A stretch of 64,000 nt of DNA, taken from Flavobacterium sp. KMS (lineage in GTDB: Bacteria > Bacteroidota > Bacteroidia > Flavobacteriales > Flavobacteriaceae). Shown here piece after piece: positions 15,624-23,639 of this stretch (within the stretch, counting starts at the first letter, position 1; each line of letters begins with the position of its first letter). The notes under the pieces are model-generated. The model saw only the letters and a list, made by a program, of their open reading frames with translations, was not told the DNA's origin and made no database searches. Made by a program: the position numbers and the translations under genes. Location: contig NZ_JSYP01000016.1 of NCBI RefSeq assembly GCF_000813005.1, forward strand, positions 25,906 to 89,905, read 5' to 3'.

Positions 15624-16289
15624 ATGAGCAAAATACATAATCTGGTGTTTATTTTATTTTTTATGCTTTTGAGTTCTTTAAGTTTTGGTCAAGCCAAAGC
15701 ACAAGATACAACCCAGGCCTATATCTTTTTTTTACATAATAAGTTTCTTGAAGAAAATGATTTAAATGCTGTGCATCCTGAATATGGAAGAGCAGAATAC
15801 AATGAAATCATTAAATCATTTAAAGATGACAACTTCATCGTTTTTAGTGAGCTAAGAAATAAGAATACCGATTTTGATGGATATGCTAAAAAAGTTGTTA
15901 AGCAAATTAAAAGCTTAATTAAAAAAGGAGTTAAACCAAATAAAATAACGGTAATAGGAACTTCTAAAGGAGGCTATCTTGCACAATACGTTTCTACTTA
16001 TTTAGCAAATCCCAATGTTAATTTTGTATTTATCGGCTGTTTTACAGAATCTGATATTCAAAATATTCCAGTTATATATTATTGTGGAAATATCTTGACA
16101 ATCTATGAGAAATCAGACATCTACGGAGTCTCAGCCATAAAACGAAAAGAAACTTCAAAATTAAAAATCAATCATTTCAAGGAAATTGAATTGAATACAG
16201 GTCTTAAACATGGTTTTTTATATAAAGCTTTAAATGATTGGATTGTGCCTTGCAAAAAATGGGCAAATGGCAATTACGAATTAAAATAA
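15624..16289 (+). CDS. Secreted alpha/beta-hydrolase-like protein
   Basis: A 221-residue protein with a signal peptide (about residues 1-22, ending LSFGQ). A nucleophile elbow IGTSKGG (G112-T-S114-K-G) follows a beta strand ITV, and the expected downstream His may be His196 in LKHGF. The acid of the triad is not obvious. The 'GTSKGG' type elbow is often seen in small conserved hydrolases of unknown substrate. Hydrolysis in the periplasm is likely, but the substrate is unknown. It sits 161 bases after the BT_3928-type gene, behind a hairpin repeat, so it may have a separate promoter. Confidence 0.72.
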   Translation: MSKIHNLVFILFFMLLSSLSFGQAKAQDTTQAYIFFLHNKFLEENDLNAVHPEYGRAEYNEIIKSFKDDNFIVFSELRNKNTDFDGYAKKVVKQIKSLIKKGVKPNKITVIGTSKGGYLAQYVSTYLANPNVNFVFIGCFTESDIQNIPVIYYCGNILTIYEKSDIYGVSAIKRKETSKLKINHFKEIELNTGLKHGFLYKALNDWIVPCKKWANGNYELK

Positions 16290-16296
16290 AATATAA

Positions 16297-16338
16297 TGTT
16301 CAATATAATTCTGACTGAGAATTTATTGGACATTTTTT
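16297..16338 (+). terminator. Terminator after the hydrolase gene
   Basis: TGTTCAATATAATTCT and AGAATTTATTGGACA form an imperfect 15-16-bp stem with a short GACTG loop, then a T6 run. The rest of the 16290-16594 gap holds AT-rich sequence and the thioredoxin promoter only. Confidence 0.75.
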
Positions 16339-16569
16339 ATAGCTTACCTAGACGTTTTTTGACTTTTAAAAATCATCTAACTAAATAAAAAAACAGCTTT
16401 TTTCCCTCTTCATGAAATCTCTTGAATAAAAAACACTCCAAAAACTCGTTTTGTGGTGTAACTATTACGATTTCATTTTCCTTTTTGTAACCAAAACTTC
16501 TCAATTTGTGACAAAATAAGGACGCCTTCAAATTTTGTTAATCTCTATTTCTGTTTCGATTTGTTTGTT

Positions 16570-16577
16570 TAACTTTG
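16570..16577 (+). promoter_or_regulatory. -7 box for the thioredoxin lipoprotein gene
   Basis: TAACTTTG, a full match to TAnnTTTG, 17 bases before the ATG at 16595. The leader RNA would be very short. Confidence 0.6.
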
Positions 16578-16594
16578 GTAAAAAATAATTAACC

Positions 16595-17089
16595 ATGAAA
16601 CAAATAGTTCTATCGCTTATTGCTTTTGTTACGTTTTCTTGTACAAATGCGCAAAAAACTGCTTTTTCTAAAGAAGCGCTATCAGAAAAATTATTAGCGA
16701 CTGATAATAGTCAGGTTGCTTTTAAAGACATCTTAAAAAAGTATAAAGGAAAAACTTTGGTTATCGAAGTTTGGGCTTCATGGTGTGGAGATTGTGTAAA
16801 AGCAATGCCACAAGTAAAAGAATTACAAGCAAACAATCCAGATGTATCTTACTTATTCCTTTCGGCGGATAAAACTGCTGATAAATGGAAAGCTGGAATT
16901 GAAAAACACAAAATAAAAGGCGATCATTTTATGATGAACGACGGTATGAAAGGTGTTTTTGGAAAAGCAATTGATTTGGATTGGATTCCGAGATATATCA
17001 TTGTGGACAAAAAAGGTAAAATTGTTTTGTATCGTGCAATCGAAAAGGATTTTGAAAAAATCAATCAAACTTTACAAAGCTTAAAATAA
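16595..17089 (+). CDS. Thioredoxin-fold (TlpA-like) lipoprotein
   Basis: A 164-residue protein. The N-terminus MKQIVLSLIAFVTFSC carries a lipobox (TFSC, Cys16). The redox site is WASWCGDCVKAMP with the pair C64/C67. A cis-Pro region (DLDWIPRYIIVD) follows near residue 130. The fold is that of TlpA/ResA-type periplasmic thiol-disulfide oxidoreductases, which usually reduce disulfides in apocytochromes or other envelope proteins; the partner here is unknown. The tpiA gene begins 42 bases downstream, so the two may share a transcript. Confidence 0.9.
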   Translation: MKQIVLSLIAFVTFSCTNAQKTAFSKEALSEKLLATDNSQVAFKDILKKYKGKTLVIEVWASWCGDCVKAMPQVKELQANNPDVSYLFLSADKTADKWKAGIEKHKIKGDHFMMNDGMKGVFGKAIDLDWIPRYIIVDKKGKIVLYRAIEKDFEKINQTLQSLK

Positions 17090-17131
17090 AAGTATAGAAT
17101 TTCAAAAAATAAAAAAATAAAACGAACCGAG

Positions 17132-17884
17132 ATGAGAAAGAAAATTGTTGCAGGAAACTGGAAAATGCATAAAAACGCAGAACAAACTGAAGATTTATTA
17201 AACGAATTAATTGCTAAATTACCAACTGTAAGTGAGGCTCAAGTAATTGTAGCTCCTACTTTTGTAAACTTAGCTTCTGCAGTTGCACATTTAGAGTTTA
17301 CAACTATTGAGGTTGCTGCACAAAATGTACACCAAGCAGAAAGCGGTGCCTTTACAGGTGAAGTTTCTGCAGATATGCTTAAAAGCGTTGGTGTAAACTA
17401 CGTTATTCTTGGACACTCTGAGCGTAGAGCTATTTTTAAAGAAACTGATGCTCTAATTGCTAATAAAGTAGATACTGCATTAAAACATGAGTTAACAGTT
17501 ATCTTCTGTTTTGGAGAAGAATTAAAAGACCGTCAAACAGGAAATCATTTTAATGTGGTTGAAAACCAATTAACTGATGGTTTGTTTCAAATAGAAAAAG
17601 AATCTTGGGCTAATGTTATCCTAGCTTACGAACCAGTTTGGGCTATCGGAACTGGAGAAACTGCTTCGCCAGAACAAGCACAAGAAATGCACGAATTTAT
17701 TAGAGAAACTGTTCGTAAAGCTTTTGGAAAAGAGATTGCTGAAGAAGTTTCTATTTTATACGGAGGAAGTGTAAAACCAGAAAATGCAAAAGAAATTTTC
17801 TCTAAACCAGATGTAGACGGTGGTCTTATTGGTGGAGCTGCATTAAAAGCAGATGATTTTGTTGCTATTGTAACTGCACTTTAA
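17132..17884 (+). CDS. tpiA: Triosephosphate isomerase
   Basis: A 250-residue TIM-barrel enzyme interconverting dihydroxyacetone phosphate and glyceraldehyde 3-phosphate. Catalytic residues are all present: N9 and K11 in GNWKMHK, H95 in ILGHSERR, and E167 in AYEPVWAIGTG, with the phosphate loop YGGSVKPEN near the end. Length and motifs are standard. It lies at the end of the run beginning with DUF1599 and is followed by a strong terminator. The gene order relative to DUF1599 and the DoxX-like gene is conserved, except that a hydrolase and a thioredoxin gene lie between. Confidence 0.98.
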   Translation: MRKKIVAGNWKMHKNAEQTEDLLNELIAKLPTVSEAQVIVAPTFVNLASAVAHLEFTTIEVAAQNVHQAESGAFTGEVSADMLKSVGVNYVILGHSERRAIFKETDALIANKVDTALKHELTVIFCFGEELKDRQTGNHFNVVENQLTDGLFQIEKESWANVILAYEPVWAIGTGETASPEQAQEMHEFIRETVRKAFGKEIAEEVSILYGGSVKPENAKEIFSKPDVDGGLIGGAALKADDFVAIVTAL

Positions 17885-17902
17885 TATTTCCCTTATACAT
17901 AT

Positions 17903-17943
17903 AAAAATGGTTTGAGAGTGTAAAAACTTTCAAACCATTTTTT
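17903..17943 (+). terminator. Terminator after tpiA
   Basis: A 17-bp near-perfect stem, AAAAATGGTTTGAGAGT with ACTTTCAAACCATTTTT, and a loop of six bases; T run follows. Confidence 0.92.
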
Positions 17944-18096
17944 CATTTAATCAATTCATAATTATCTGAATAACAATTACAAATCGTAACCTTTTGTAAA
18001 CGTTTAGAGCATTGATTTAATCATTCCTTGTTTTTATATTAATCTTATTATAACAGTTTTAAGTGATTTTTGTAGCCTACTATTAAACTACAAACT

Positions 18097-21000
18097 ATGA
18101 AAAAACTTTACACAAAAAGGTTACTTTATTTTTTCTTACTCCTAACCTCTTCTTACTCCTGGAGTCAAACATTAATTAATTACTGGTCATTTAATAATCC
18201 TGCATCTGTAGCAACTATAACAACTCCAAGTGTTGCTCTGGTTTCTGGAACTACTATAACTGCCATTGCAGGAGGAACTAGTTTTATAGAATTTAATGGA
18301 GGAACTGGACAAAATTTTGATCTCTTAAATCTAAACTCACGTAATAGTGAAGTTTCAGGAACTCACCTCCGCTTTAGTAATCCTATAGGTGGCGCACTAG
18401 TATTTGCTTTACCAACCACAGGCTATAAAGATATAATTGTAAAATTTACTACACGCCGCTCTGCACAAGGAGCAGGAACACAAAATTGGTTCTACTCTCT
18501 TGACGGAAATACATATATCTCCTTTATTCCAGTCACCCCAAATAACGGTGATCCAGGTTTGGCTACTTTAGATTTTACAGCAATTACAGGCGCAAACAAC
18601 AATTCGAATTTTAAATTAAAGGTCGAATTTGTTCAAGGTCCTGGCGGAACTGGCGGAAATAATCGTTTTGATAATTTCACAACCGAAGGAACTCCTAATG
18701 GTGGCGGAGATACAAACGCTCCTGTCGCAACTATTTTGCCTGCAAACGCAAGTACATCTATTAGCACTACAATTAATCCTACGATTACTTTTAACGAAAG
18801 TATCCGTTTAATCAATGATAATACTATAGATAACGCTAATGTAGCATCTTTGCTAGAATTACGTTTGAATAATGCAACTGGAACCCTAATTCCATTTACC
18901 GCAACAGTAAATGATAAGGTAATTACAATTCTACCAGCACAAGCATTGGCTAATAATCAAACCTATTATCTGGCATTACTACCAAATACTATCGAAGATT
19001 TAAATAACAATGCAGTTGCCACAACACAATCATCATTATTTACAACCGCTAGTCCAACTGTTTCATTTGCATCAAACTTTGTTACTGTAAACGAAAATGC
19101 AGGAAACCTGAATTTTGTAATCAATTTAGGAAGTCCGATAACTGGTTCTGTCGATTTAGTTGTAAAAGGAGCGCCTTTTAGTACCGCTGATGCTAATGAT
19201 TTTTCCTTAAGTACACAAACCTTACATTTTACCAATTCAAGCGCTTTAACGCAAACTATTACAATTCCTATTATCGATGATAATTTAGAAGAACAACAAG
19301 CTGAATATTTTGTACTGAGTTTTGAAAATCCTGTTGGTTTTACAATTACAGGAACATCAACAGCAACAATTTACATTAAAGATAATGATCGTTTAGCTCC
19401 TGTTCCTAATAAAGAAATCGAACTAAATTATATCGGCAGTTTTGATCCATCAGGAAGTAATACTAGTACCTGCGAGATTGTAGTTCATGATAAAACTTCT
19501 CAACGCTTATTTACTACAAGTGCAGTAGCAGGATTTCTGGATGTAATAAACTTTAGTGACCCTACAGCCCCAAAAGTGATAAAATCTATAGATATGAATG
19601 TTTATGGTGGCGTAACAAGTGTTGCGGTAAAAAACGGAATTGTAGCTGTTGCTTCTCCAAATACAAATGAAGCCCTTAATGGTTCAGTAGTATTTTTTGA
19701 TACCGATGGTGTGTTTCAAAAACAAGTAATCGTAGGTGCTTTACCGGATATGATTACATTTTCACCAGATGGAAAAAAGGTTATGACCGCCAATGAAGGA
19801 CAACCAAATCTTGATTATACTGTAGATCCAGAAGGTTCTGTAAGTATAATTGATATTTCTGGCGGAATTACCGCTTTAAACCAATCAAATGTTACAACAT
19901 TACTATTTACAGCTTATAATGCTCAGGAAGCTACTTTAATTGCGTCAGGCGTTCGAAAACTGAAATTAACGAGTACTCTATCTCAGGATTTAGAACCAGA
20001 ATACGTTACTATAAATTCTGACTCTAAAAAAGCATGGGTAACCTTGCAGGAAAACAATGCTATTGCCGAGATTGATTTAACCAATAATACCATAACCGAT
20101 ATCTGGGCATTAGGAACAAAAGATATTAGTATTCCTGGAAACGGATTTGATGTATCGGATAACAACGGTGAAGTATTAATTGCCAATTGGCCCATGAAAG
20201 CCTTTTATCTTCCTGATGGAGTTGCAAATTATACTATTGGAGCAAATACATATTTGGTTACTGCAAATGAAGGTGACGAAAAAGAATATACTGGTTTTGT
20301 AGAAAGAACAACTGTAGGAGCAACCAATCTAGATGCAACTATTTTTCCTAATGCAGCTGTTTTAAAACAAACGTATAATTTGGGTCGTTTTAGAACAACA
20401 AATCTAAATGGAAATTTAGATGGTGATGCAGAATTTGAGGAAATCAATTGCGTAGGAACACGTTCTTTTTCTATTTTTAATGCAACTACCAAACAAATTG
20501 TTTTTGATAGCGGAGACGACTTCGAAATGTACACAGCTTCAAATTTACCATTACTCTTTAATGCTGATCACGAAAGTAATACTGCCAAAACAAGAAGCCG
20601 TGCCAAAGGTCCAGAACCTGAAGGTGTAACAACTGCAAAAATCGGAAGCGAAACTTTTGCTTTCATATCATTAGAACGTGTTGGTGGAGTTATGGTATAT
20701 AATGTGACCGACCCTAATAATGCAAAATTTGTAGAATACAAAAATAGCCGAAGCACATCGGCATATGCAGGAGATCACGGGCCAGAAGGTATTACTTATA
20801 TCGCTCCCGAAAATAGCCCTACAGGAAAAGGATATATTCTTGTAGCTAATGAAATAAGTGGTACAATCACCATCTTTGAAGTTAATGCCAAAAGCTTATC
20901 AGCTCCCGATTTTGTTTCGGACAGCACTCCTACTTTTGCATTATTCCCAAATCCGTCGCAAAAAGGAATTGTGTATTTTAACAGAACTGCCGATGTTCAG

Positions 21001-21132
21001 GTATTTGATATAAATGGTAAAAATGTTTTAACTACCAAAAATGCACAAACCATCAATACATCACAATTCTCTACAGGGATTTATTTTGTAAAAACTTCTG
21101 ATGGAATTGTCAAAAAAATGATTGTGAAATAA
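18097..21132 (+). CDS. Multidomain T9SS cargo with choice-of-anchor I domain
   Basis: A 1011-residue exported protein. Order: signal peptide (1 to about 23, ending SWSQT); N-terminal jelly-roll-like region (to about 200); an SbsA-type Ig-like domain (about 205-317, NAPVATILPANAST); a Calx-beta-like domain (about 318-428, VNENAGNLNFVI); a beta-propeller-like choice-of-anchor I region (about 436-915, with PDMITFSPDGKKVMTANEG and HGPEGITYI); and a C-terminal type IX sorting domain (about 938-1011, FALFPNPSQKG ... GIYFVKTSDG). It should be carried through the outer membrane by the Por system and attached to the surface or released. Family relatives have been compared to phytase-like or esterase-like propellers, but no activity is certain. 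Confidence 0.85.
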   Translation: MKKLYTKRLLYFFLLLTSSYSWSQTLINYWSFNNPASVATITTPSVALVSGTTITAIAGGTSFIEFNGGTGQNFDLLNLNSRNSEVSGTHLRFSNPIGGALVFALPTTGYKDIIVKFTTRRSAQGAGTQNWFYSLDGNTYISFIPVTPNNGDPGLATLDFTAITGANNNSNFKLKVEFVQGPGGTGGNNRFDNFTTEGTPNGGGDTNAPVATILPANASTSISTTINPTITFNESIRLINDNTIDNANVASLLELRLNNATGTLIPFTATVNDKVITILPAQALANNQTYYLALLPNTIEDLNNNAVATTQSSLFTTASPTVSFASNFVTVNENAGNLNFVINLGSPITGSVDLVVKGAPFSTADANDFSLSTQTLHFTNSSALTQTITIPIIDDNLEEQQAEYFVLSFENPVGFTITGTSTATIYIKDNDRLAPVPNKEIELNYIGSFDPSGSNTSTCEIVVHDKTSQRLFTTSAVAGFLDVINFSDPTAPKVIKSIDMNVYGGVTSVAVKNGIVAVASPNTNEALNGSVVFFDTDGVFQKQVIVGALPDMITFSPDGKKVMTANEGQPNLDYTVDPEGSVSIIDISGGITALNQSNVTTLLFTAYNAQEATLIASGVRKLKLTSTLSQDLEPEYVTINSDSKKAWVTLQENNAIAEIDLTNNTITDIWALGTKDISIPGNGFDVSDNNGEVLIANWPMKAFYLPDGVANYTIGANTYLVTANEGDEKEYTGFVERTTVGATNLDATIFPNAAVLKQTYNLGRFRTTNLNGNLDGDAEFEEINCVGTRSFSIFNATTKQIVFDSGDDFEMYTASNLPLLFNADHESNTAKTRSRAKGPEPEGVTTAKIGSETFAFISLERVGGVMVYNVTDPNNAKFVEYKNSRSTSAYAGDHGPEGITYIAPENSPTGKGYILVANEISGTITIFEVNAKSLSAPDFVSDSTPTFALFPNPSQKGIVYFNRTADVQVFDINGKNVLTTKNAQTINTSQFSTGIYFVKTSDGIVKKMIVK

Positions 21133-21200
21133 TAGAGACGATCCGCAATGTATCTCTGTAATGCGTCTTCACCGTGTTTTTTTTCTTAACAACATCTAAA

Positions 21201-21226
21201 AGACGCACTGCGGTGCGTCTCTACAA
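21201..21226. repeat. Dispersed hairpin AGACGCAC-TGCG-GTGCGTCT
   Basis: Perfect 8-bp stem with TGCG loop followed by CTACAA. A divergent copy is at 46209-46230, and a rough third likeness is just upstream at 21133-21172. This element is a known kind of filler in flavobacterial genomes as I remember it; here it separates the T9SS cargo gene from the OsmC gene. Confidence 0.7.
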
Positions 21227-21238
21227 CCAAAATTTGAT

Positions 21239-21246
21239 TATATTTG
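21239..21246 (+). promoter_or_regulatory. Candidate -7 box for the OsmC gene
   Basis: TATATTTG matches TAnnTTTG but lies 91 bases before the ATG at 21338, which implies a long leader; no good -33 element. Confidence 0.35.
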
Positions 21247-21337
21247 AGAATACAATCATTTGAAATTCAAAACAATATATAAAATCCAATTAATTGAGTT
21301 GTCATAATTATTAATAAACCCATTAAATTCAAAAAAG

Positions 21338-21754
21338 ATGAAATTTACTAGAAAAGCACATGCCAACTGGAAAGGCACTGGAATGGAAGGAAAAGGAACT
21401 ATTAGTACACAAAGTACCACTCTAGATAATGCACAACTATCGTTCAAGACCCGTTTTGAAAACGGTGTAGGTACCAATCCCGAAGAATTGATTGCTGCAG
21501 CTCATTCTGGCTGTTTTACGATGCAATTAAGCTTCTTACTATCAGAAGCTGGTTATATTCCCGAAGATTTGCATACAGAAGCCACTGTTACGTTTGAAGA
21601 CGGCACAATAACTCAGATTAATTTGGATCTAAAAGGGAAAGTTCCAAATATCACCGAAGATGAGTTTTCTAAAACTGCTTTAAAAGCCAAAGAAATTTGT
21701 CCGATATCTAAGTTATTGAAAACGAATATTACTTTAACGGTGAATTTACTTTAA
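21338..21754 (+). CDS. osmC: OsmC-type peroxiredoxin
   Basis: A 138-residue protein of the classical OsmC branch. It starts KFTRKAHANWKGTGMEGKG and has the two redox cysteines C59 (AAAHSGCFTMQLS) and C121 (KEICPISKLLK). These enzymes reduce organic hydroperoxides and are usually induced by osmotic or stationary-phase stress. It differs clearly from the OsmC-family protein at 5067, which is of another branch. It is monocistronic, flanked by dispersed repeats on both sides. Confidence 0.92.
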   Translation: MKFTRKAHANWKGTGMEGKGTISTQSTTLDNAQLSFKTRFENGVGTNPEELIAAAHSGCFTMQLSFLLSEAGYIPEDLHTEATVTFEDGTITQINLDLKGKVPNITEDEFSKTALKAKEICPISKLLKTNITLTVNLL

Positions 21755-21824
21755 AAAAAGAGAATCTAAGATTCTTAAATTCTAAGTAACAAAGGTTCAA
21801 AGGCTTGGTTTGTCTTGAAAAAGG

Positions 21825-21944
21825 TACGCGGATTAAACGGATTCGCTTAGGCGAAGACACAGATTAAAACGGTTTTATTTCATTGTTTAAAAAAATCCGT
21901 TCTATCAGCGTTTTTGCTTTAGCAAATCCGTTTAATCCGCGTTA
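21825..21944. repeat. Dispersed repeat family A, copy 3
   Basis: TACGCGGATTAAACGGATTCGC at the left (first 20 bases: TACGCGGATTAAACGGATTC) and AATCCGTTTAATCCGCGTTA at the right, with inner arms around AAACGGTTTTATTTC and AAAAAAATCCGTT. It lies in the 21755-22186 gap, which also holds a terminator-like hairpin at 22001-22032 and the AT-rich upstream region of the ExbD-like genes. No ORF is seen there. Confidence 0.8.
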
Positions 21945-22000
21945 CTATTTTAGATAAGTTCTCTAACTCTTCACTCTGCTCAATGTGATGAAAATTAAAT

Positions 22001-22032
22001 ATAAAAGTCCCACATTCCTGTGGGACTTTTAT
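22001..22032. terminator. Hairpin terminator between osmC and the ExbD-like pair
   Basis: A perfect 14-bp stem ATAAAAGTCCCACA / TGTGGGACTTTTAT with TTCC loop. The same core hairpin recurs at 23591-23616, on the other side of the ExbD-like pair. Confidence 0.8.
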
Positions 22033-22186
22033 ATTTATATCTTGTTTTGAAATAGCAATACATAAAAAAAACAAATCAACTTAATTATCAATCATATTCA
22101 AAAATTATTATATTTATAACAACCAAATAACACAAATACCTAAATTAACTCAGATTTACTTTTAAATCATTTAAAACCTCACAATC

Positions 22187-22717
22187 ATGGAAATCTACAA
22201 AAAAGACAAGAAAGTAAGAAGCAAAAAACTTAAAGCTCGTGTAGATTTAACTGCCATGGTAAGCGTCTCTTTTTTATTGATTGTGTTTTTTATGGTTACA
22301 ACTGAATTGGGGAAACCGAAAAATTTTGATTTTGGTCTACCTGATAAAGAGCAAGGTTGTGGACCTATAGCATGTTATGATAGTAATCGCTTTTATACAA
22401 TATTATTAGGAGATAATGATAAAATAGTCACCTATTCAGGTTTATTATCATATCCAATTGAAGCTCCTAAAGAAATTAAGTATGGTAAAAATGGCATCCG
22501 AAAAGAAATATCAAATAGAAACAGAACTATTCTCCAATATTCTGCCAGCATGGGTAAACCTAAAAATGGGGCTATTATAGTTATAAAACCTGGTAATAAA
22601 TCTAACTACGGTAACTTAGTTAATATTCTTGATGAAATGAAAATTGCTGGTATAGAAACCTATGCTATTCAAAATGAATTTACACCTGAGGAATCAAAAT
22701 TATTAGCAGCTAGATAA
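22187..22717 (+). CDS. ExbD-like membrane protein, copy 1, pore Asp replaced by Ser
   Basis: A 176-residue protein with a basic cytoplasmic N-terminus, one transmembrane helix (about 22-40) and an ExbD/TolR-like periplasmic domain. The entry RVDLTAMVSVSFLLIVFFM aligns with the usual Bacteroidota form RVDLTPMVD-x-x-FLL. The aspartate that conducts protons in ExbD is Ser26 here and the preceding Pro is Ala23. No exbB or tonB gene is nearby. The last segment (GAIIVIKPGNKSNYGNLVNILDEM) keeps the folding pattern of the ExbD C-terminal domain. It could be a non-conducting partner or modulator of a TonB motor encoded elsewhere. Family call is firm; function is not. Confidence 0.82.
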   Translation: MEIYKKDKKVRSKKLKARVDLTAMVSVSFLLIVFFMVTTELGKPKNFDFGLPDKEQGCGPIACYDSNRFYTILLGDNDKIVTYSGLLSYPIEAPKEIKYGKNGIRKEISNRNRTILQYSASMGKPKNGAIIVIKPGNKSNYGNLVNILDEMKIAGIETYAIQNEFTPEESKLLAAR

Positions 22718-22776
22718 AGAACACAAATAAATCAATCTCACTTATTTTATAATACATTCATTTTAATCTATCAGTT

Positions 22777-23319
22777 ATGGAAATCTACAAAAAAGATAAG
22801 AAAGTAAGAAGCAAAAAACTAAAAGCACGTGTAGATTTAACTGCCATGGTAAGTGTTTCTTTTTTATTAATTGTATTTTTTATGGTTACAACTGAATTGG
22901 GCAAACCGAAAATCATGAGTTTAAGCTTACCTGAGAAAGATCCTCCAACATGTCGTTTGTATGTTGGTGGTTGTGGCGAAAATCGTTCTTTACCCCTATT
23001 ACTCGGAGATGATAATAAAATAATATATTATATGGGATATCTAGCAACTCCTATTGTTGCCCCAAAAAAGATGAAATACGGAAAAGGAAAAGATGGAATT
23101 AGAGAAGAACTACTAAAAAGAAATGAATCGGTGCTTGAATATTCTTCTAATATAGGAAAACCAGGAAGAGGAGTTACTGTAATTATAAAACCAAGCAAAA
23201 AATCAAATTATAAAAATTTAATTGACATTTTGGATGAAATAGCAATTGCTAAAATTGAAACGTATACAATTGTAAATGATTTTACGCCTGAGGAATCAAA
23301 ATTATTAGCTGCTAGATAA
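22777..23319 (+). CDS. ExbD-like membrane protein, copy 2, pore Asp replaced by Ser
   Basis: A 180-residue paralogue of the gene 59 bases upstream. Residues 1-45 are identical (with only synonymous base changes), and the last 12 (FTPEESKLLAAR) are identical, while the centre differs strongly (for example CRLYVGGCGENRSLP against CGPIACYDSNRFYTI). Like copy 1 it has Ser26 in place of the conserved Asp. Each copy has a pair of cysteines in the variable part that could form a disulfide. The pattern of constant ends and divergent centre suggests gene duplication with either diversifying selection on the periplasmic face or recombination homogenising the membrane part. Confidence 0.82.
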   Translation: MEIYKKDKKVRSKKLKARVDLTAMVSVSFLLIVFFMVTTELGKPKIMSLSLPEKDPPTCRLYVGGCGENRSLPLLLGDDNKIIYYMGYLATPIVAPKKMKYGKGKDGIREELLKRNESVLEYSSNIGKPGRGVTVIIKPSKKSNYKNLIDILDEIAIAKIETYTIVNDFTPEESKLLAAR

Positions 23320-23343
23320 AACATACCTATTTGATGTAGCTAA

Positions 23344-23536
23344 CGGAGATTTCTCGTTCCTCGAAAAGACAAGATTGGGATTGCATTGTGCACAAACTTG
23401 TATATAGATAATTTTTGTTTCTACCCAATCTTGTCACCCTGACGTAGGAAGGGTCTCTACAAGAAACTAACTCAAAGCTTTTCCTGATTGTCGAGTTACT
23501 TGCGGAGATTTCTCGTTCCTCGAAAAGACAAGATTG
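23344..23536. repeat. Two 34-bp direct repeats
   Basis: The segments 23344-23377 and 23503-23536 are identical, starting CGGAGATTTCTCGTTCCTCG and ending AGACAAGATTG. Between them is AT-rich DNA with a CCCAATCTTGTC, the reverse complement of part of the repeat end. They occupy the 23320-23639 gap between the ExbD-like pair and rpsA, which also contains the rpsA terminator. No gene is seen in it. Confidence 0.85.
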
Positions 23537-23590
23537 TGCGAAACGTAAAACATGAAACAAAAAAAAAACAGAAACTAAAGAACACAAAAA

Positions 23591-23616
23591 AAAGTCCCAC
23601 ATTGCTGTGGGACTTT
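23591..23616 (-). terminator. Terminator of rpsA
   Basis: 11-bp perfect stem AAAGTCCCACA / TGTGGGACTTT with TTGC loop. On the minus strand a run of eight or nine T follows. It may act for the plus-strand ExbD-like genes too. Confidence 0.88.
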
Positions 23617-23639
23617 CTATATTTAGATAAACTTAAGAA

